DNA from: CALINF01 sp039990395
Lineage (GTDB): Bacteria; Pseudomonadota; Gammaproteobacteria; Pseudomonadales; Halieaceae
Direction of reading: 5' to 3'
Length of the DNA stretch: 64,000 nt
Assembly: GCA_039990395.1 (NCBI GenBank)
Contig: JBDXFZ010000146.1
Span: 1,426,001-1,490,000 of the forward strand
Part shown: positions 35,786 to 44,539 of the stretch, one piece after another
Position numbering within the stretch: position 1 is the stretch's first letter
Layout of the letters: each line of letters begins with the position of its first letter
Made by a program: the position numbers and the translations under genes
Notes under the pieces: generated by a model
Told to the model about the DNA's origin: nothing
Seen by the model: the letters and a program-made list of their open reading frames with translations, nothing else
Databases searched by the model: none

Positions 35786-37407
35786 TGAGACTATCGATGC
35801 GTAAACTACTGCAACATTGGCTGGCGTTCCACAGAGTGATGCTCGTCGTGTCGTTGGCCGTTCTGAGCGCATGTACTACGCTTGGCCCTGATTACGAGCC
35901 GCCAAAAACAGTGGAACTGCCCTCTAGCTGGAACCAAACTAATGTAGCAGATCTATCCAGGGCCACTGCGGACTGGTGGACTTTATTCAACGACCCGGTG
36001 CTGAATAAGCTTATCGAACTCGGCGCTAGTCAAAACCTGTCGCTGGAAGCGGCGGGCTTAAGAATTGTTCAGGCTAGAGCTGCACTAGGAATCAGTGATG
36101 GATTAATATTTCCACAGCGACAGCAGATCAACGGCAACCTTGCCAAGCTTTATCAGAACGAAGACTCCTTTAACTCAGCCAGTGTCGGTCTAGATGTAGG
36201 CTGGGAAATGGATATTTGGGGTAAATATGCTCGCGGTATCGAGACATCAGAAGCTAACTTGTATGCCAGTATCGCATCCTATCGCAATGTTCTGGTGACG
36301 CTGACCGCCGAAGTCGCACGCAATTACATCAGTTATCGCACGGCCCAGGAACGCGGGTATCTGTCTCGTCAAAATATAGCGATACAAGAGCGTGTGGTGG
36401 CCATGACGCAAGTACAATTCGACTCTGGCAATGTTTCTGAACTGGACGTACAGCAAGCCAAGACGCAGCTGTATGGGACACAAAGTGCGCTACCGGGTCT
36501 AACCATTGCTCAAATACAATCCCGCAATGCTCTGGCGGTATTACTGGGGACTCGCCCAGAAGAGCTGGAACCTATTCTGGCGCTGGCAGAGGAAAGGCAA
36601 GTGACCTCCTATGACGAACGCCTCTCCAGCATCGACACCAGCCCCGGCGCAGAAGAGCGACACATGAGTGACTATAATTCACAGTCAATTATCCCCACCG
36701 CCCCCCCTATCAACACTACGATTGATGCTCAGCTCATCATGCAGAGACCAGATCTACAGGTGGCAGAGCTGCAGGCGCAAGCACAAAGTGCTCGCATTGG
36801 AGCTACGCAGGCAAATCTCTACCCACAGTTTTTCCTTACCGGTTCAATAGGACTCAGTGACACAGTTCGCAGCGGTGACAGCTTTAGCTTTACCGATGCG
36901 GTTACCGCAGCAGTGGGGCCAGGCTTCAGCTGGAACGTATTCCAGTATGATCGCATCAAGAACCAGGTTCGAATAGAAGATGCCCGTTTCCAAGAGAGTC
37001 TGACCAACTATAATCAACAGGTGCTGGAGGCTATCCGCGAGGTGTCTAATGCATTGGAGGGCTACCGCTATACGCTTGAGCGCAGCAAATACGATCATGG
37101 AGGCGTGCGTTCTGCTATTCGTGCCTTTAACATCTCCGCTAATCAATATAATAATGGGCTAGTGACCTATCAGCGATTGCTAAGCACCGTCGAGAAGATG
37201 ACACTGCGAGAAGACGTGTATGCACAAACACGCGGTAGTATTGCCAATCAAATCGTTGCCTTATACAAAGCTCTCGGCGGTGGCTGGGAGCCGTTTAGTG
37301 GCGCACCGATCGTGAAACCCACTACAGTTGAGCAAATGCGTAATCGTACAGATTGGGGCGACTATCTCGACCCAAACACGATCATTGGTACCGATCGCAA
37401 TGAATAA
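35785..37407 (+). CDS. efflux outer-membrane lipoprotein, NodT family
   Basis: A 540-residue TolC-like outer-membrane factor. A lipoprotein signal (VSLAVLSAC followed by TTLGPDYEPP) gives the acylated cysteine near residue 30, and the GPDYEPP sequence after it is a hallmark of the family. Two OEP repeats form the trimeric barrel and tunnel. ATG 35785 overlaps the FUSC stop (TGATG); ATG four codons later is a possible alternative. A roughly 30-residue Ser/Asp-rich insertion (near 285-325) interrupts the second repeat and is unusual. It provides the outer-membrane exit for the FUSC-HlyD pump. Confidence 0.9.
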   Translation: MRLSMRKLLQHWLAFHRVMLVVSLAVLSACTTLGPDYEPPKTVELPSSWNQTNVADLSRATADWWTLFNDPVLNKLIELGASQNLSLEAAGLRIVQARAALGISDGLIFPQRQQINGNLAKLYQNEDSFNSASVGLDVGWEMDIWGKYARGIETSEANLYASIASYRNVLVTLTAEVARNYISYRTAQERGYLSRQNIAIQERVVAMTQVQFDSGNVSELDVQQAKTQLYGTQSALPGLTIAQIQSRNALAVLLGTRPEELEPILALAEERQVTSYDERLSSIDTSPGAEERHMSDYNSQSIIPTAPPINTTIDAQLIMQRPDLQVAELQAQAQSARIGATQANLYPQFFLTGSIGLSDTVRSGDSFSFTDAVTAAVGPGFSWNVFQYDRIKNQVRIEDARFQESLTNYNQQVLEAIREVSNALEGYRYTLERSKYDHGGVRSAIRAFNISANQYNNGLVTYQRLLSTVEKMTLREDVYAQTRGSIANQIVALYKALGGGWEPFSGAPIVKPTTVEQMRNRTDWGDYLDPNTIIGTDRNE

Positions 37408-37612
37408 CATGCCCCATGAGCTAGCCTTAGGTGACGTCTATTTGTCGCCGGTACTGCCGGTTTTTTCCGCTGCATTGATCGCTACCTGGCTAAGCGTTGG
37501 CATTTTGAACAAGCTGGGATTATCCCGCTATATCCTTTTTCCCAACACGACCTTCCTAGCCATCATGACAAGCTACCTATTGTTAATGAATACGCTATGG
37601 ATACCAATATAG
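37400..37612 (+). CDS. DUF1656 small membrane protein (AaeX/YtcA-like)
   Basis: A 70-residue protein with two membrane helices (about 18-37 and 46-66) and the family opening PHELALGDVYLSP. Members of DUF1656 are almost always encoded between FUSC and HlyD efflux genes; the function is unknown. Its ATG overlaps the end of the NodT gene by 8 bp and its frame is supported by the family sequence. The context makes this a genuine gene despite its size. Confidence 0.88.
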   Translation: MNNMPHELALGDVYLSPVLPVFSAALIATWLSVGILNKLGLSRYILFPNTTFLAIMTSYLLLMNTLWIPI

Positions 37613-37626
37613 GAGATCGCCGCGAG

Positions 37627-38508
37627 GTGAAACTGCTTAAAAAAATTAGCTTAGGCGCGTTGAATATAATCGTTATCGCTGTGGTGGCATGGTATGCATA
37701 TCAGTGGCTAGAGACCTACCTTTCCAATCCCTGGACTCGGGACGGCCAGGTGCGCGGCAATGTCATCCAGGTGGCACCCAGAGTGTCGGGGATGGTCACG
37801 GCGATACACGTTATCGACAATCAGGCCGTTCAGGCCGGCGACCCACTCTTTGACATCGACTCGGAATCGTTCGAGATTGCTATTGCACAGGCAGAAGCTA
37901 ATCTACAACGTGCGGTTATCAGTTCAAAGTCTTCCAAGCTTGAGTTTGATCGTTTGAAAGACATTTTCGACAAGGATCCGGGAGCGGTATCCCAGAAGGA
38001 TCTAAATCGTCGCGAAGCCAACTACTTGCAATCGCTCAGTCAGATTGATGTAGCCAAGGAGACATTGCGCGGCGCCAAGCTGAACCTCAGTTACACTCAC
38101 ATTACCGCTTCCGTCGATGGCTACATCTCTAATATCGACTTTCAGATAGGAACTCAGGCTGTAGCCAACCAACCCATTGTTGCGCTGGTGGATAAAAACA
38201 GCTTCTGGGTGTTTGGCTATTTCAGGGAGAGCCAAATAGGCCAATTCAGTATTGGCGACTCCGCTAGGGTGACTCTGATGGCCTATCCTGATACGCCGCT
38301 GTACGGCGAGGTAGAGTCGCTTGGTTGGGGTATTGCACCATCTGATGGCAATAAGGGATTCAACCTTCTGCCAAGCATCAAACCGGTATTTCAGTGGATT
38401 CGTCTGGCCCAGAGAATACCTGTAAGAATAAAACTGGATACAGTGCCTAACGGAGTCGAGCTACGGTTCGGATTGACCGCTTCTGTAATGGTTATGGCTG
38501 ATAAATAG
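37627..38508 (+). CDS. HlyD-family membrane-fusion protein (AaeA-like)
   Basis: A 293-residue periplasmic adaptor. One N-terminal membrane helix (residues 8-25) is followed by the lipoyl half-motif RGNVIQVAPRVSGMVTAIHV, a helical hairpin (residues about 75-135) and the second half-motif with YISNIDFQIGTQAV and the beta-barrel. It links the FUSC pump to the outer-membrane NodT protein. GTG 37627 gives the family-like start KLLKKISLG, with AGGAG 11 nt upstream; the ATG 10 codons earlier lacks a ribosome site and is an alternative. The proximity of AGGAG to the previous stop suggests coupling. Confidence 0.88.
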   Translation: MKLLKKISLGALNIIVIAVVAWYAYQWLETYLSNPWTRDGQVRGNVIQVAPRVSGMVTAIHVIDNQAVQAGDPLFDIDSESFEIAIAQAEANLQRAVISSKSSKLEFDRLKDIFDKDPGAVSQKDLNRREANYLQSLSQIDVAKETLRGAKLNLSYTHITASVDGYISNIDFQIGTQAVANQPIVALVDKNSFWVFGYFRESQIGQFSIGDSARVTLMAYPDTPLYGEVESLGWGIAPSDGNKGFNLLPSIKPVFQWIRLAQRIPVRIKLDTVPNGVELRFGLTASVMVMADK

Positions 38509-38523
38509 CTCATGGAGATAGGG

Positions 38524-39210
38524 ATGGGGCCGCGCATTAGGCGACACAATAACTTCATCTACCTGACAGTAGCATTGGTTCTGCTGCTGCTAACGCCGGC
38601 CTTGGGAAAAATTATGGATACCGGCCTGGGCGAAATTGCACTGAAAGTCGTCGCGATGGGGACGCTAACTGTGGCGTTCACCAGCGTCAGCTTCGCAAGC
38701 CGATGGGGACGAATAGTGATCGTGCTGCTATTTCTTTGGATCACTGTGGCTGTCGCTCAATCACGCTTACCCGACATCGACCTCGACCTGATCGAGCTGG
38801 CTATTTTACTGCTCTTTTTCTCGGGTGAAGCCTACTACGCAGCAAAATTGGGCTTGGATTCCAAGTATCGCGCCATGGATGCCAACCTTGTCGCAAGCTC
38901 AATCAGCCTGTATCTTTTACTAGGCCTGATATGGTCGATGGTGTTTCTGATAACGCTGGAATTCTTCCCGAATGCCTTCAACATCAGTGTGAGCGGGCAT
39001 TGGCCGGAGTATTTTCATACGATCATTTACTATACCTATGTAACAATGACTAGTCTGGGTTACGGGGATATCAGTCCCACCCATTCGTTAAGCCAAATTT
39101 TTGCAGTTTTTACGGCGATATCAGGCACTTTCTACGTCGCTATTGTAGTGGCAACTATCGTAGGAGTGCGAAACAATTCTAAAAATCCTCAGGGCGAGGA
39201 TTTAGCTTGA
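38524..39210 (+). CDS. potassium-channel-like (ion channel 2 domain) protein
   Basis: A 228-residue membrane protein with about six hydrophobic segments. Residues near 175-182 contain the selectivity-filter sequence TSLGYGDISP, preceded by a pore helix and followed by a last membrane helix (IFAVFTAISGTFYVAIVVATIVG), so it has the two-TM pore plus four preceding helices of voltage-gated-like bacterial channels, but I see no clear charge-bearing S4. ATG 38524 with GGAG 6 nt upstream is preferred over ATG 38512. It follows the efflux genes with a 15-nt gap and may be in the same transcript. Confidence 0.82.
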   Translation: MGPRIRRHNNFIYLTVALVLLLLTPALGKIMDTGLGEIALKVVAMGTLTVAFTSVSFASRWGRIVIVLLFLWITVAVAQSRLPDIDLDLIELAILLLFFSGEAYYAAKLGLDSKYRAMDANLVASSISLYLLLGLIWSMVFLITLEFFPNAFNISVSGHWPEYFHTIIYYTYVTMTSLGYGDISPTHSLSQIFAVFTAISGTFYVAIVVATIVGVRNNSKNPQGEDLA

Positions 39211-39226
39211 GCAGAGGGTAACAATA

Positions 39227-40351
39227 ATGAATACAGAGTCAGACACCCCAGACACACCCGTCTTACAAGATACGAAATATGATCCGCAGTTCGTTCGCAA
39301 CATGGTCGAAGCCGCGCTGCGCATTGGATTGATATTCATTCTGCTGTGGTTAGCTTTCGATATTATCTCGCTTTTCATATCACCGCTTATCTGGGCAGCG
39401 ATCATAGCAGTGGCGGCCTTCCCACTGGTTAAGTGGCTAGAGCCGAAGTTGGGTGGCAAGCGCGGACGGACGGCTGCGCTGGTGAGCGTGTTCTTTGTCC
39501 TTCTGCTGGCAATTCCCACCTGGACCGTGACGGAGTCTCTGCTAGGTAGTCTAAAAAATCTAAATCAGGCAATAAAGACCGAGCAACTTACTGTACCAGC
39601 GCCGCCGGCTAAAGTGGCGGAGCTACCTGTTATCGGTGAGAAGCTCTACCACCAGTGGTCGGAAGCCAATAAAGATATCGAAACAGCATTATCCAATGCA
39701 AAGCCGCAGCTTGAATCTCTGTTCGGGACCGTACTAAAGAAAATCGGCGGGGGCGTGGCCAGTGTACTTTTGATTATTGTCGCTATCGCCATTGCCGGAG
39801 GTTTCATGGCTTATGCTGACAGCTGTCAGCGAGTTGCCAATCAGTTTTTCGTACGTGTTGGTGGTGCAAAACCCGGCGGCGAATGGGCTGCTCTCAGTGT
39901 CGCCACGGTTCGCAGCGTTTTGAAAGGCGTTGTGGGCGTCGCCATTATCCAGGCCGTTCTGGTAGCTATCGGCTTGTACGCCGCCGGTATTCCGGGTGCA
40001 CCGATCTGGAGCGCTATCGTATTGTTCTTCGCTATCGCGCAGCTACCTGCATTGATTGTTCTACTGCCGATTATAGTTTGGAGTTTCTCTGCATACGACA
40101 CTACTACCGCCGTTATATTTTCTGTCTGGTCGCTTCTGGCCGGCGCAAGTGACAACGTGCTCAAGCCGCTGCTGATGGGCCGCGGGGTGGACATTCCCAT
40201 GCCCATCATATTGATTGGCGCTATCGGTGGAATGGCGAGCAGTGGCATATTTGGATTATTTGCGGGCGCCGTTATCCTGTCGATCTGGTACAAGCTGTTT
40301 ACGGAGTGGTTGAACCAGCAGGCAGTTCCTGACACACCTGACAGCGAGTAA
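39227..40351 (+). CDS. AI-2E family transporter
   Basis: A 374-residue protein of the AI-2E/UPF0118 family (TqsA, YdiK, YhhT-like). Helices near 25-85 precede a cytosolic loop (110-170), then helices at about 180-205 and 225-350 with PLLMGRGVDIPMPIILIGAIGG, the typical late signature. Members transport small molecules or Na+/H+, with autoinducer-2 only one case; the substrate here is unknown. It begins 17 nt after the channel gene and ends 5 nt from the stop of the convergent DAHP synthase. Confidence 0.9.
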   Translation: MNTESDTPDTPVLQDTKYDPQFVRNMVEAALRIGLIFILLWLAFDIISLFISPLIWAAIIAVAAFPLVKWLEPKLGGKRGRTAALVSVFFVLLLAIPTWTVTESLLGSLKNLNQAIKTEQLTVPAPPAKVAELPVIGEKLYHQWSEANKDIETALSNAKPQLESLFGTVLKKIGGGVASVLLIIVAIAIAGGFMAYADSCQRVANQFFVRVGGAKPGGEWAALSVATVRSVLKGVVGVAIIQAVLVAIGLYAAGIPGAPIWSAIVLFFAIAQLPALIVLLPIIVWSFSAYDTTTAVIFSVWSLLAGASDNVLKPLLMGRGVDIPMPIILIGAIGGMASSGIFGLFAGAVILSIWYKLFTEWLNQQAVPDTPDSE

Positions 40352-40355
40352 TCAC

Positions 40356-41408
40356 TTAGCCTCGGCGCTGCTGTGCGGCCTTAGCCAGGTCGCGCAGTAC
40401 TATCTCTGTATCATCCCAACTAATACACGGGTCTGTAATACTCTGCCCATAGGTGAGCGACTGCCCCGCCACCACACTTTGGCGACCTTCCACAAGGTTA
40501 CTCTCAAGCATCACACCTATGATATTTCGACTCCCACGGGCAACCTGGGTAGCAATGTCCATGCTGACATCGATTTGCCGGGCGGGTATCTTGCGGCTAT
40601 TTGCATGGCTGGCGTCGATCATGATGCGAGCTGGTAAACCTGCGTCTTCAAGCATCGCGCTGGCATCATCTACCGAGAACATATCGTAGTTTGGATGCTT
40701 GCCGCCGCGCAGAATAATGTGACAATCTTCATTGCCGGTGGTCTGAAAAATGGCTGAGCGCCCCTGTTTGGTCACCGACAGAAAATGATGGGGCTGAGAC
40801 GCCGACTTAATCGCATCGATCGCCACCTGAATATCGCCGTCGGTAGCATTCTTAAAACCCACGGGACAAGATAACCCTGACGATAGCTCGCGGTGAGTCT
40901 GGCTCTCGGTTGTACGCGCTCCAATAGCTCCCCAGGACACGAGATCTGCATAATACTGCGGACTGATTAGATCCAGATATTCTGTACCGGTGGGTACCCC
41001 CATCTCAGCAAGATCTGACAGCAACTGACGGGCCAGATGCAAACCTTTATTAATCTGGAATGTGTTGTTCAAGTCTGGGTCATTGATTAAGCCCTTCCAG
41101 CCAACCGTCGTTCGCGGCTTCTCGAAGTAAACTCTCATCACCACAAATACGTCGTCGGCAACAGTTTCAGCAAGCACTTTAAGTTGTGCTGCGTAGTCGC
41201 GGGCCGCTTCGGGATCGTGTATCGAGCAAGGACCCACGATCGCAAGTAACCGATCGTCCTCGCCAGACAGAATGCGGTGAATCGCCTGCCGCGCACCGTC
41301 TACTGTCGCAGCGGCCGAGTCGCTCACCGCAATCTCATCAATCAACTCCTCAGGAGCGAGAAGTTCGTTGGTTTTCTGTATCCGCAGGTCGTCAGTATTG
41401 GCACTCAT
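40356..41408 (-). CDS. 3-deoxy-7-phosphoheptulonate synthase, class I
   Basis: A 350-residue AroF/AroG/AroH-type enzyme that condenses phosphoenolpyruvate and erythrose-4-phosphate, the first step of the shikimate pathway. Signatures: AIVGPCSIHDPEAARDYA near 57-75, VGWKGLINDPDLN near 106-118, GARTTESQTHRELSSGLSCPVGFKN near 170-195, and RIMIDASHANS near 263. The N-terminal extension contains the helix that carries amino-acid feedback sites in AroG. Which aromatic amino acid inhibits it is not decidable here. A short 5-bp GC hairpin lies about 30 nt upstream of its start. Confidence 0.93.
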   Translation of the reverse strand: MSANTDDLRIQKTNELLAPEELIDEIAVSDSAAATVDGARQAIHRILSGEDDRLLAIVGPCSIHDPEAARDYAAQLKVLAETVADDVFVVMRVYFEKPRTTVGWKGLINDPDLNNTFQINKGLHLARQLLSDLAEMGVPTGTEYLDLISPQYYADLVSWGAIGARTTESQTHRELSSGLSCPVGFKNATDGDIQVAIDAIKSASQPHHFLSVTKQGRSAIFQTTGNEDCHIILRGGKHPNYDMFSVDDASAMLEDAGLPARIMIDASHANSRKIPARQIDVSMDIATQVARGSRNIIGVMLESNLVEGRQSVVAGQSLTYGQSITDPCISWDDTEIVLRDLAKAAQQRRG

Positions 41409-41530
41409 TAAGAAATCCGGTAGCTTGTGCGTGGAAATCCCGGCCGTGCCGGGTAATAGCCGCGCAATATACCATACAGGGAGTCAATCAAACGGCTTGC
41501 CTTTTGGGTCAAATTCCACAGGAGTTCGCT

Positions 41531-43939
41531 TTGACCACTTTGAGTACAGCTCGATTTTTAGCCACTATCGCTGCAATATCGCTTCTCTTTATGGGACAGG
41601 CTAACGCTGAGTCAACGCCTAGCCTAAAGCAGGTGATGGCGAACCCGGACTGGATAGGCAATGCGCCCACCAACCCGTGGTGGGACGCCTCTGGCGAAGC
41701 CGTTTACTACCAGCAAAAACGAGTCAACGAGGACTTCTCCGACACTTTTGCCCTTGCGCTATCGGCACCGGCCCCCGAACAACTTGCTTTCGACGACCTG
41801 GCAACTGCTGGCGTTCCGTCACAAGTTCACTCACCGGGTCGAAACCTGACCGGGTGGATCCATCAAGGGGATGTCTATCTGCGAGACCAGCGCTCGGGTA
41901 AGGTCAAGGCTGTCACAACGACAGTAGGCCAGGAGTCCCATCTCGTATTTTCCAGTGAGTCTGATGCATTATTTTTTGAACGCGAGGATCAGATCTATCG
42001 CTACGATATTGCAACCAGTTTGGTGCGCCAGATCAGCCAGGTGGTTGCCGAAAAAGATCCCGATGCCTCCCCTAAATTTGATGTACTGCGAGACCAGCAG
42101 CTCACCACCTATACCACCGTAGCTGATGACAAGCGCCGCCGCGAGGGCGTTAAGGCCAATCAGCAAGCTAAGCAACCCATGGTACCTACGCCGATATACC
42201 TGGGCGATAAGGTAGAGGTTTTGCAACGGCACATTTCGCCCGATGGGGTCCATCTCGCATTGCTCTTGACCCCGAGCAAAGGCAAGGAAGGGCGTCAGGG
42301 CAAGATGCCCAACTACGTCACAGAAGATGGCTATGTCGCCATCAAGGACGTGCGGACTCGCGTAGGACGCAATGACGACAAACCCCATAGTGTGATGATT
42401 GTAAATCTGGAAACCGGCGAGCAAATGCTGCTCGACGCGTCATCACTGCCCGGGATGAAGGGCGACCCGCTGGCCAAACTGCGCCGCTCCGCGTTGAAGT
42501 GGCACGTCGAAGCAGGCGCTGATCCTAAGGATGTCGAAAAACAACTTAAAGCGCCGAAGATTCGTAGCTTCACCGTCAACGGTCTCGAGTGGAGCCCTAG
42601 CGGATCGGCGTTAGCCATGACCCTTATTGCGTCCGATTTTAAAGACCGATGGCTAGTTAGCTTTCAGTCCGGCAAAACAACACTCAAACTTCAGCATCAG
42701 CTGTCCGATCCCGCCTGGATCAACTGGCAGTACAATCAGTTTGGCTGGCTGAATGACAATGAAACACTCTGGTTCCTATCGGAGGAATCCGGCTATTCAC
42801 ATCTGTATACAAAAAACATCAATGCGCGCAAAGCCAGTCAACTGACCGCCGGTGAGTTCGTTGTGCGTGAGCCCGCATTGAATGCCTCACAAACGCACGC
42901 CTATGTCGTGAGCAATGCAGCGCATCCGGGCAACTGGCAGGTTTATCGCGTGGCGTTAACGGGCGGAGAATTAGAGCGAGTTACGAGCCTGGACGGCGTG
43001 AGCACCTTTACGCTCTCGCCGGATGATCAGCAATTGCTCGTTAGTCGATCTACGATGGCCCGACATGCAGATCTCTATTTGGCCAAGGCCGATGGTTCAG
43101 GCGAGGCCAAACAACTCACCGATACCGTAACTGACGCCTACAAGGCGATTGATTGGTCGATCCCTGAGATTGTCGAAGTGCCCTCTTCGCACACAGACCG
43201 CCCTATCTATTCCAAACTTTATTTGCCCAGGGATTTTGATAGCAGCAAGCAGTACCCCGCAGTGATGTTCGTGCACGGCGCCGGCTACACGCAGAACGCG
43301 CACATGGGATGGCCCTACTATTTCAGGGAGTTCATGTTCCACACTGTACTCAATAACGCAGGCTATATCGTTCTGGATATGGATTATCGCGCCTCCGAGG
43401 GCTACGGCCGTGATTGGCGTACGAGTATATACCGCAACATGGGCCACCCCGAGCTGGAAGACCACCTGGATGGCATTGACTACCTGGAGGCCAATGCGAG
43501 TGTCGATCGCAAACGGATCGGCATCTACGGCGGCTCATATGGTGGGTTCATGACATTCATGGCTCTCTTTAGAGCACCTGATGCGTTCGCTGCCGGTGCA
43601 GCCCTACGCCCGGTGGTTGATTGGATGCATTACAATCACGGGTATACAAGCCGTATCCTCAACACCCCATTGATCGACCCTGAGGCTTACGCGAAAAGTT
43701 CGCCTATTAACTTCGTCGAGGGCCTGAACAAGCCATTGCTGATTGCCGCGGGAATGCAGGACAACAACGTGTTTTTTCAGGACTCAGTACTTTTGGTACA
43801 GCGACTCATGGAACTTGAAAAAGAAAACTTCGAGATGGCCATCTACCCGTTGGATGCGCATGGCTTTGTCCATGCATCGGCCTGGCTGGACGAATACCGC
43901 CGTATATTTAAACTGATGGAAGCGAACCTGAAACCCTAG
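41531..43939 (+). CDS. S9-family (dipeptidyl-peptidase-like) serine peptidase, exported
   Basis: An 802-residue secreted peptidase with a signal peptide (MTTLSTARFLATIAAISLLF to QANAE). A seven-bladed beta-propeller (residues about 50-560) precedes an alpha/beta-hydrolase domain. Nucleophile Ser lies in YGGSYGGFM, Asp in the QDNNV region and His in LDAHGFVH, the full triad. A DPP IV/acylaminoacyl-type role in peptide scavenging is likely. The start is TTG 41531, with AGGAG 6 nt upstream; longer readings upstream lie in the divergent DAHP synthase region and lack a signal sequence. Confidence 0.9.
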   Translation: MTTLSTARFLATIAAISLLFMGQANAESTPSLKQVMANPDWIGNAPTNPWWDASGEAVYYQQKRVNEDFSDTFALALSAPAPEQLAFDDLATAGVPSQVHSPGRNLTGWIHQGDVYLRDQRSGKVKAVTTTVGQESHLVFSSESDALFFEREDQIYRYDIATSLVRQISQVVAEKDPDASPKFDVLRDQQLTTYTTVADDKRRREGVKANQQAKQPMVPTPIYLGDKVEVLQRHISPDGVHLALLLTPSKGKEGRQGKMPNYVTEDGYVAIKDVRTRVGRNDDKPHSVMIVNLETGEQMLLDASSLPGMKGDPLAKLRRSALKWHVEAGADPKDVEKQLKAPKIRSFTVNGLEWSPSGSALAMTLIASDFKDRWLVSFQSGKTTLKLQHQLSDPAWINWQYNQFGWLNDNETLWFLSEESGYSHLYTKNINARKASQLTAGEFVVREPALNASQTHAYVVSNAAHPGNWQVYRVALTGGELERVTSLDGVSTFTLSPDDQQLLVSRSTMARHADLYLAKADGSGEAKQLTDTVTDAYKAIDWSIPEIVEVPSSHTDRPIYSKLYLPRDFDSSKQYPAVMFVHGAGYTQNAHMGWPYYFREFMFHTVLNNAGYIVLDMDYRASEGYGRDWRTSIYRNMGHPELEDHLDGIDYLEANASVDRKRIGIYGGSYGGFMTFMALFRAPDAFAAGAALRPVVDWMHYNHGYTSRILNTPLIDPEAYAKSSPINFVEGLNKPLLIAAGMQDNNVFFQDSVLLVQRLMELEKENFEMAIYPLDAHGFVHASAWLDEYRRIFKLMEANLKP

Positions 43940-43969
43940 TAACGCTGCAATTGCGCGACTTGCTGGGCG

Positions 43970-44539
43970 CTACCTATTGGCAGAGAGGTCGTCGGGATGA
44001 TCGACATCGAGCAATATGCCTTCATCCTCAACGGCTACCTCGATCACCATAGGGGCATGCGACATCACAACCGACCGCGCGCCCTGGTCACCCTGACACT
44101 CAGCCAGCTGGCCAAAATATTCGCGACCAAAAGCGACCGGGTTGCCACGTTGGTTGCGAAATACCGGCACGGCTATTGTCCGGTCCGTCACGATACGCGC
44201 CAGCTCTAGCAGGCTAGCCGGTTCTACCCACGGCATATCAGCAAGCATCACTATGACTGCATCCCACGCTGGCAACGCTGCCATACCCTGAGCAAGGGTG
44301 GCACCCATCCCCAATGCCGCTCGATCACAACTGACAACGCTCAACCCCTGCGCCTGCAGCTCTGCTAGCAGATTTACATCATCCGGACGCAAACAAACAG
44401 TAACGGGTAATTTTGTTCGCAATACCAGTGCCAACGAGGCGCGCAAAAGAGTCTCGCCTGCAGGCAATCTCGCCAGGCGTTTATCTGCTCCATAACGACG
44501 AGACTGCCCCGCAGCTAACAGCAAAACGCCCACCGTCAT
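43970..44539 (-). CDS. MobA/MocA-like molybdenum cofactor nucleotidyltransferase
   Basis: A 189-residue NTP transferase. GVLLLAAGQSRRYGADKRLARLP (residues 3-26) is the nucleotide-binding glycine-rich motif, and VIVMLADMPWVEP near 95-107 is the metal-binding block. It resembles MocA (cytidylylation of molybdopterin for xanthine dehydrogenase-type enzymes). It overlaps the xdhC stop by 4 nt, which supports a joint role in cofactor maturation; no molybdoenzyme is in the window. Cytosolic. Confidence 0.87.
   Translation of the reverse strand: MTVGVLLLAAGQSRRYGADKRLARLPAGETLLRASLALVLRTKLPVTVCLRPDDVNLLAELQAQGLSVVSCDRAALGMGATLAQGMAALPAWDAVIVMLADMPWVEPASLLELARIVTDRTIAVPVFRNQRGNPVAFGREYFGQLAECQGDQGARSVVMSHAPMVIEVAVEDEGILLDVDHPDDLSANR

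Noticed and set aside
41404..41460. Attenuator or operator before the DAHP synthase gene (CCCGG-CCGTG-CCGGG hairpin)
   Set aside because: Only a 5-bp stem with no leader peptide, T-run or TyrR/TrpR-like box; too weak to call.
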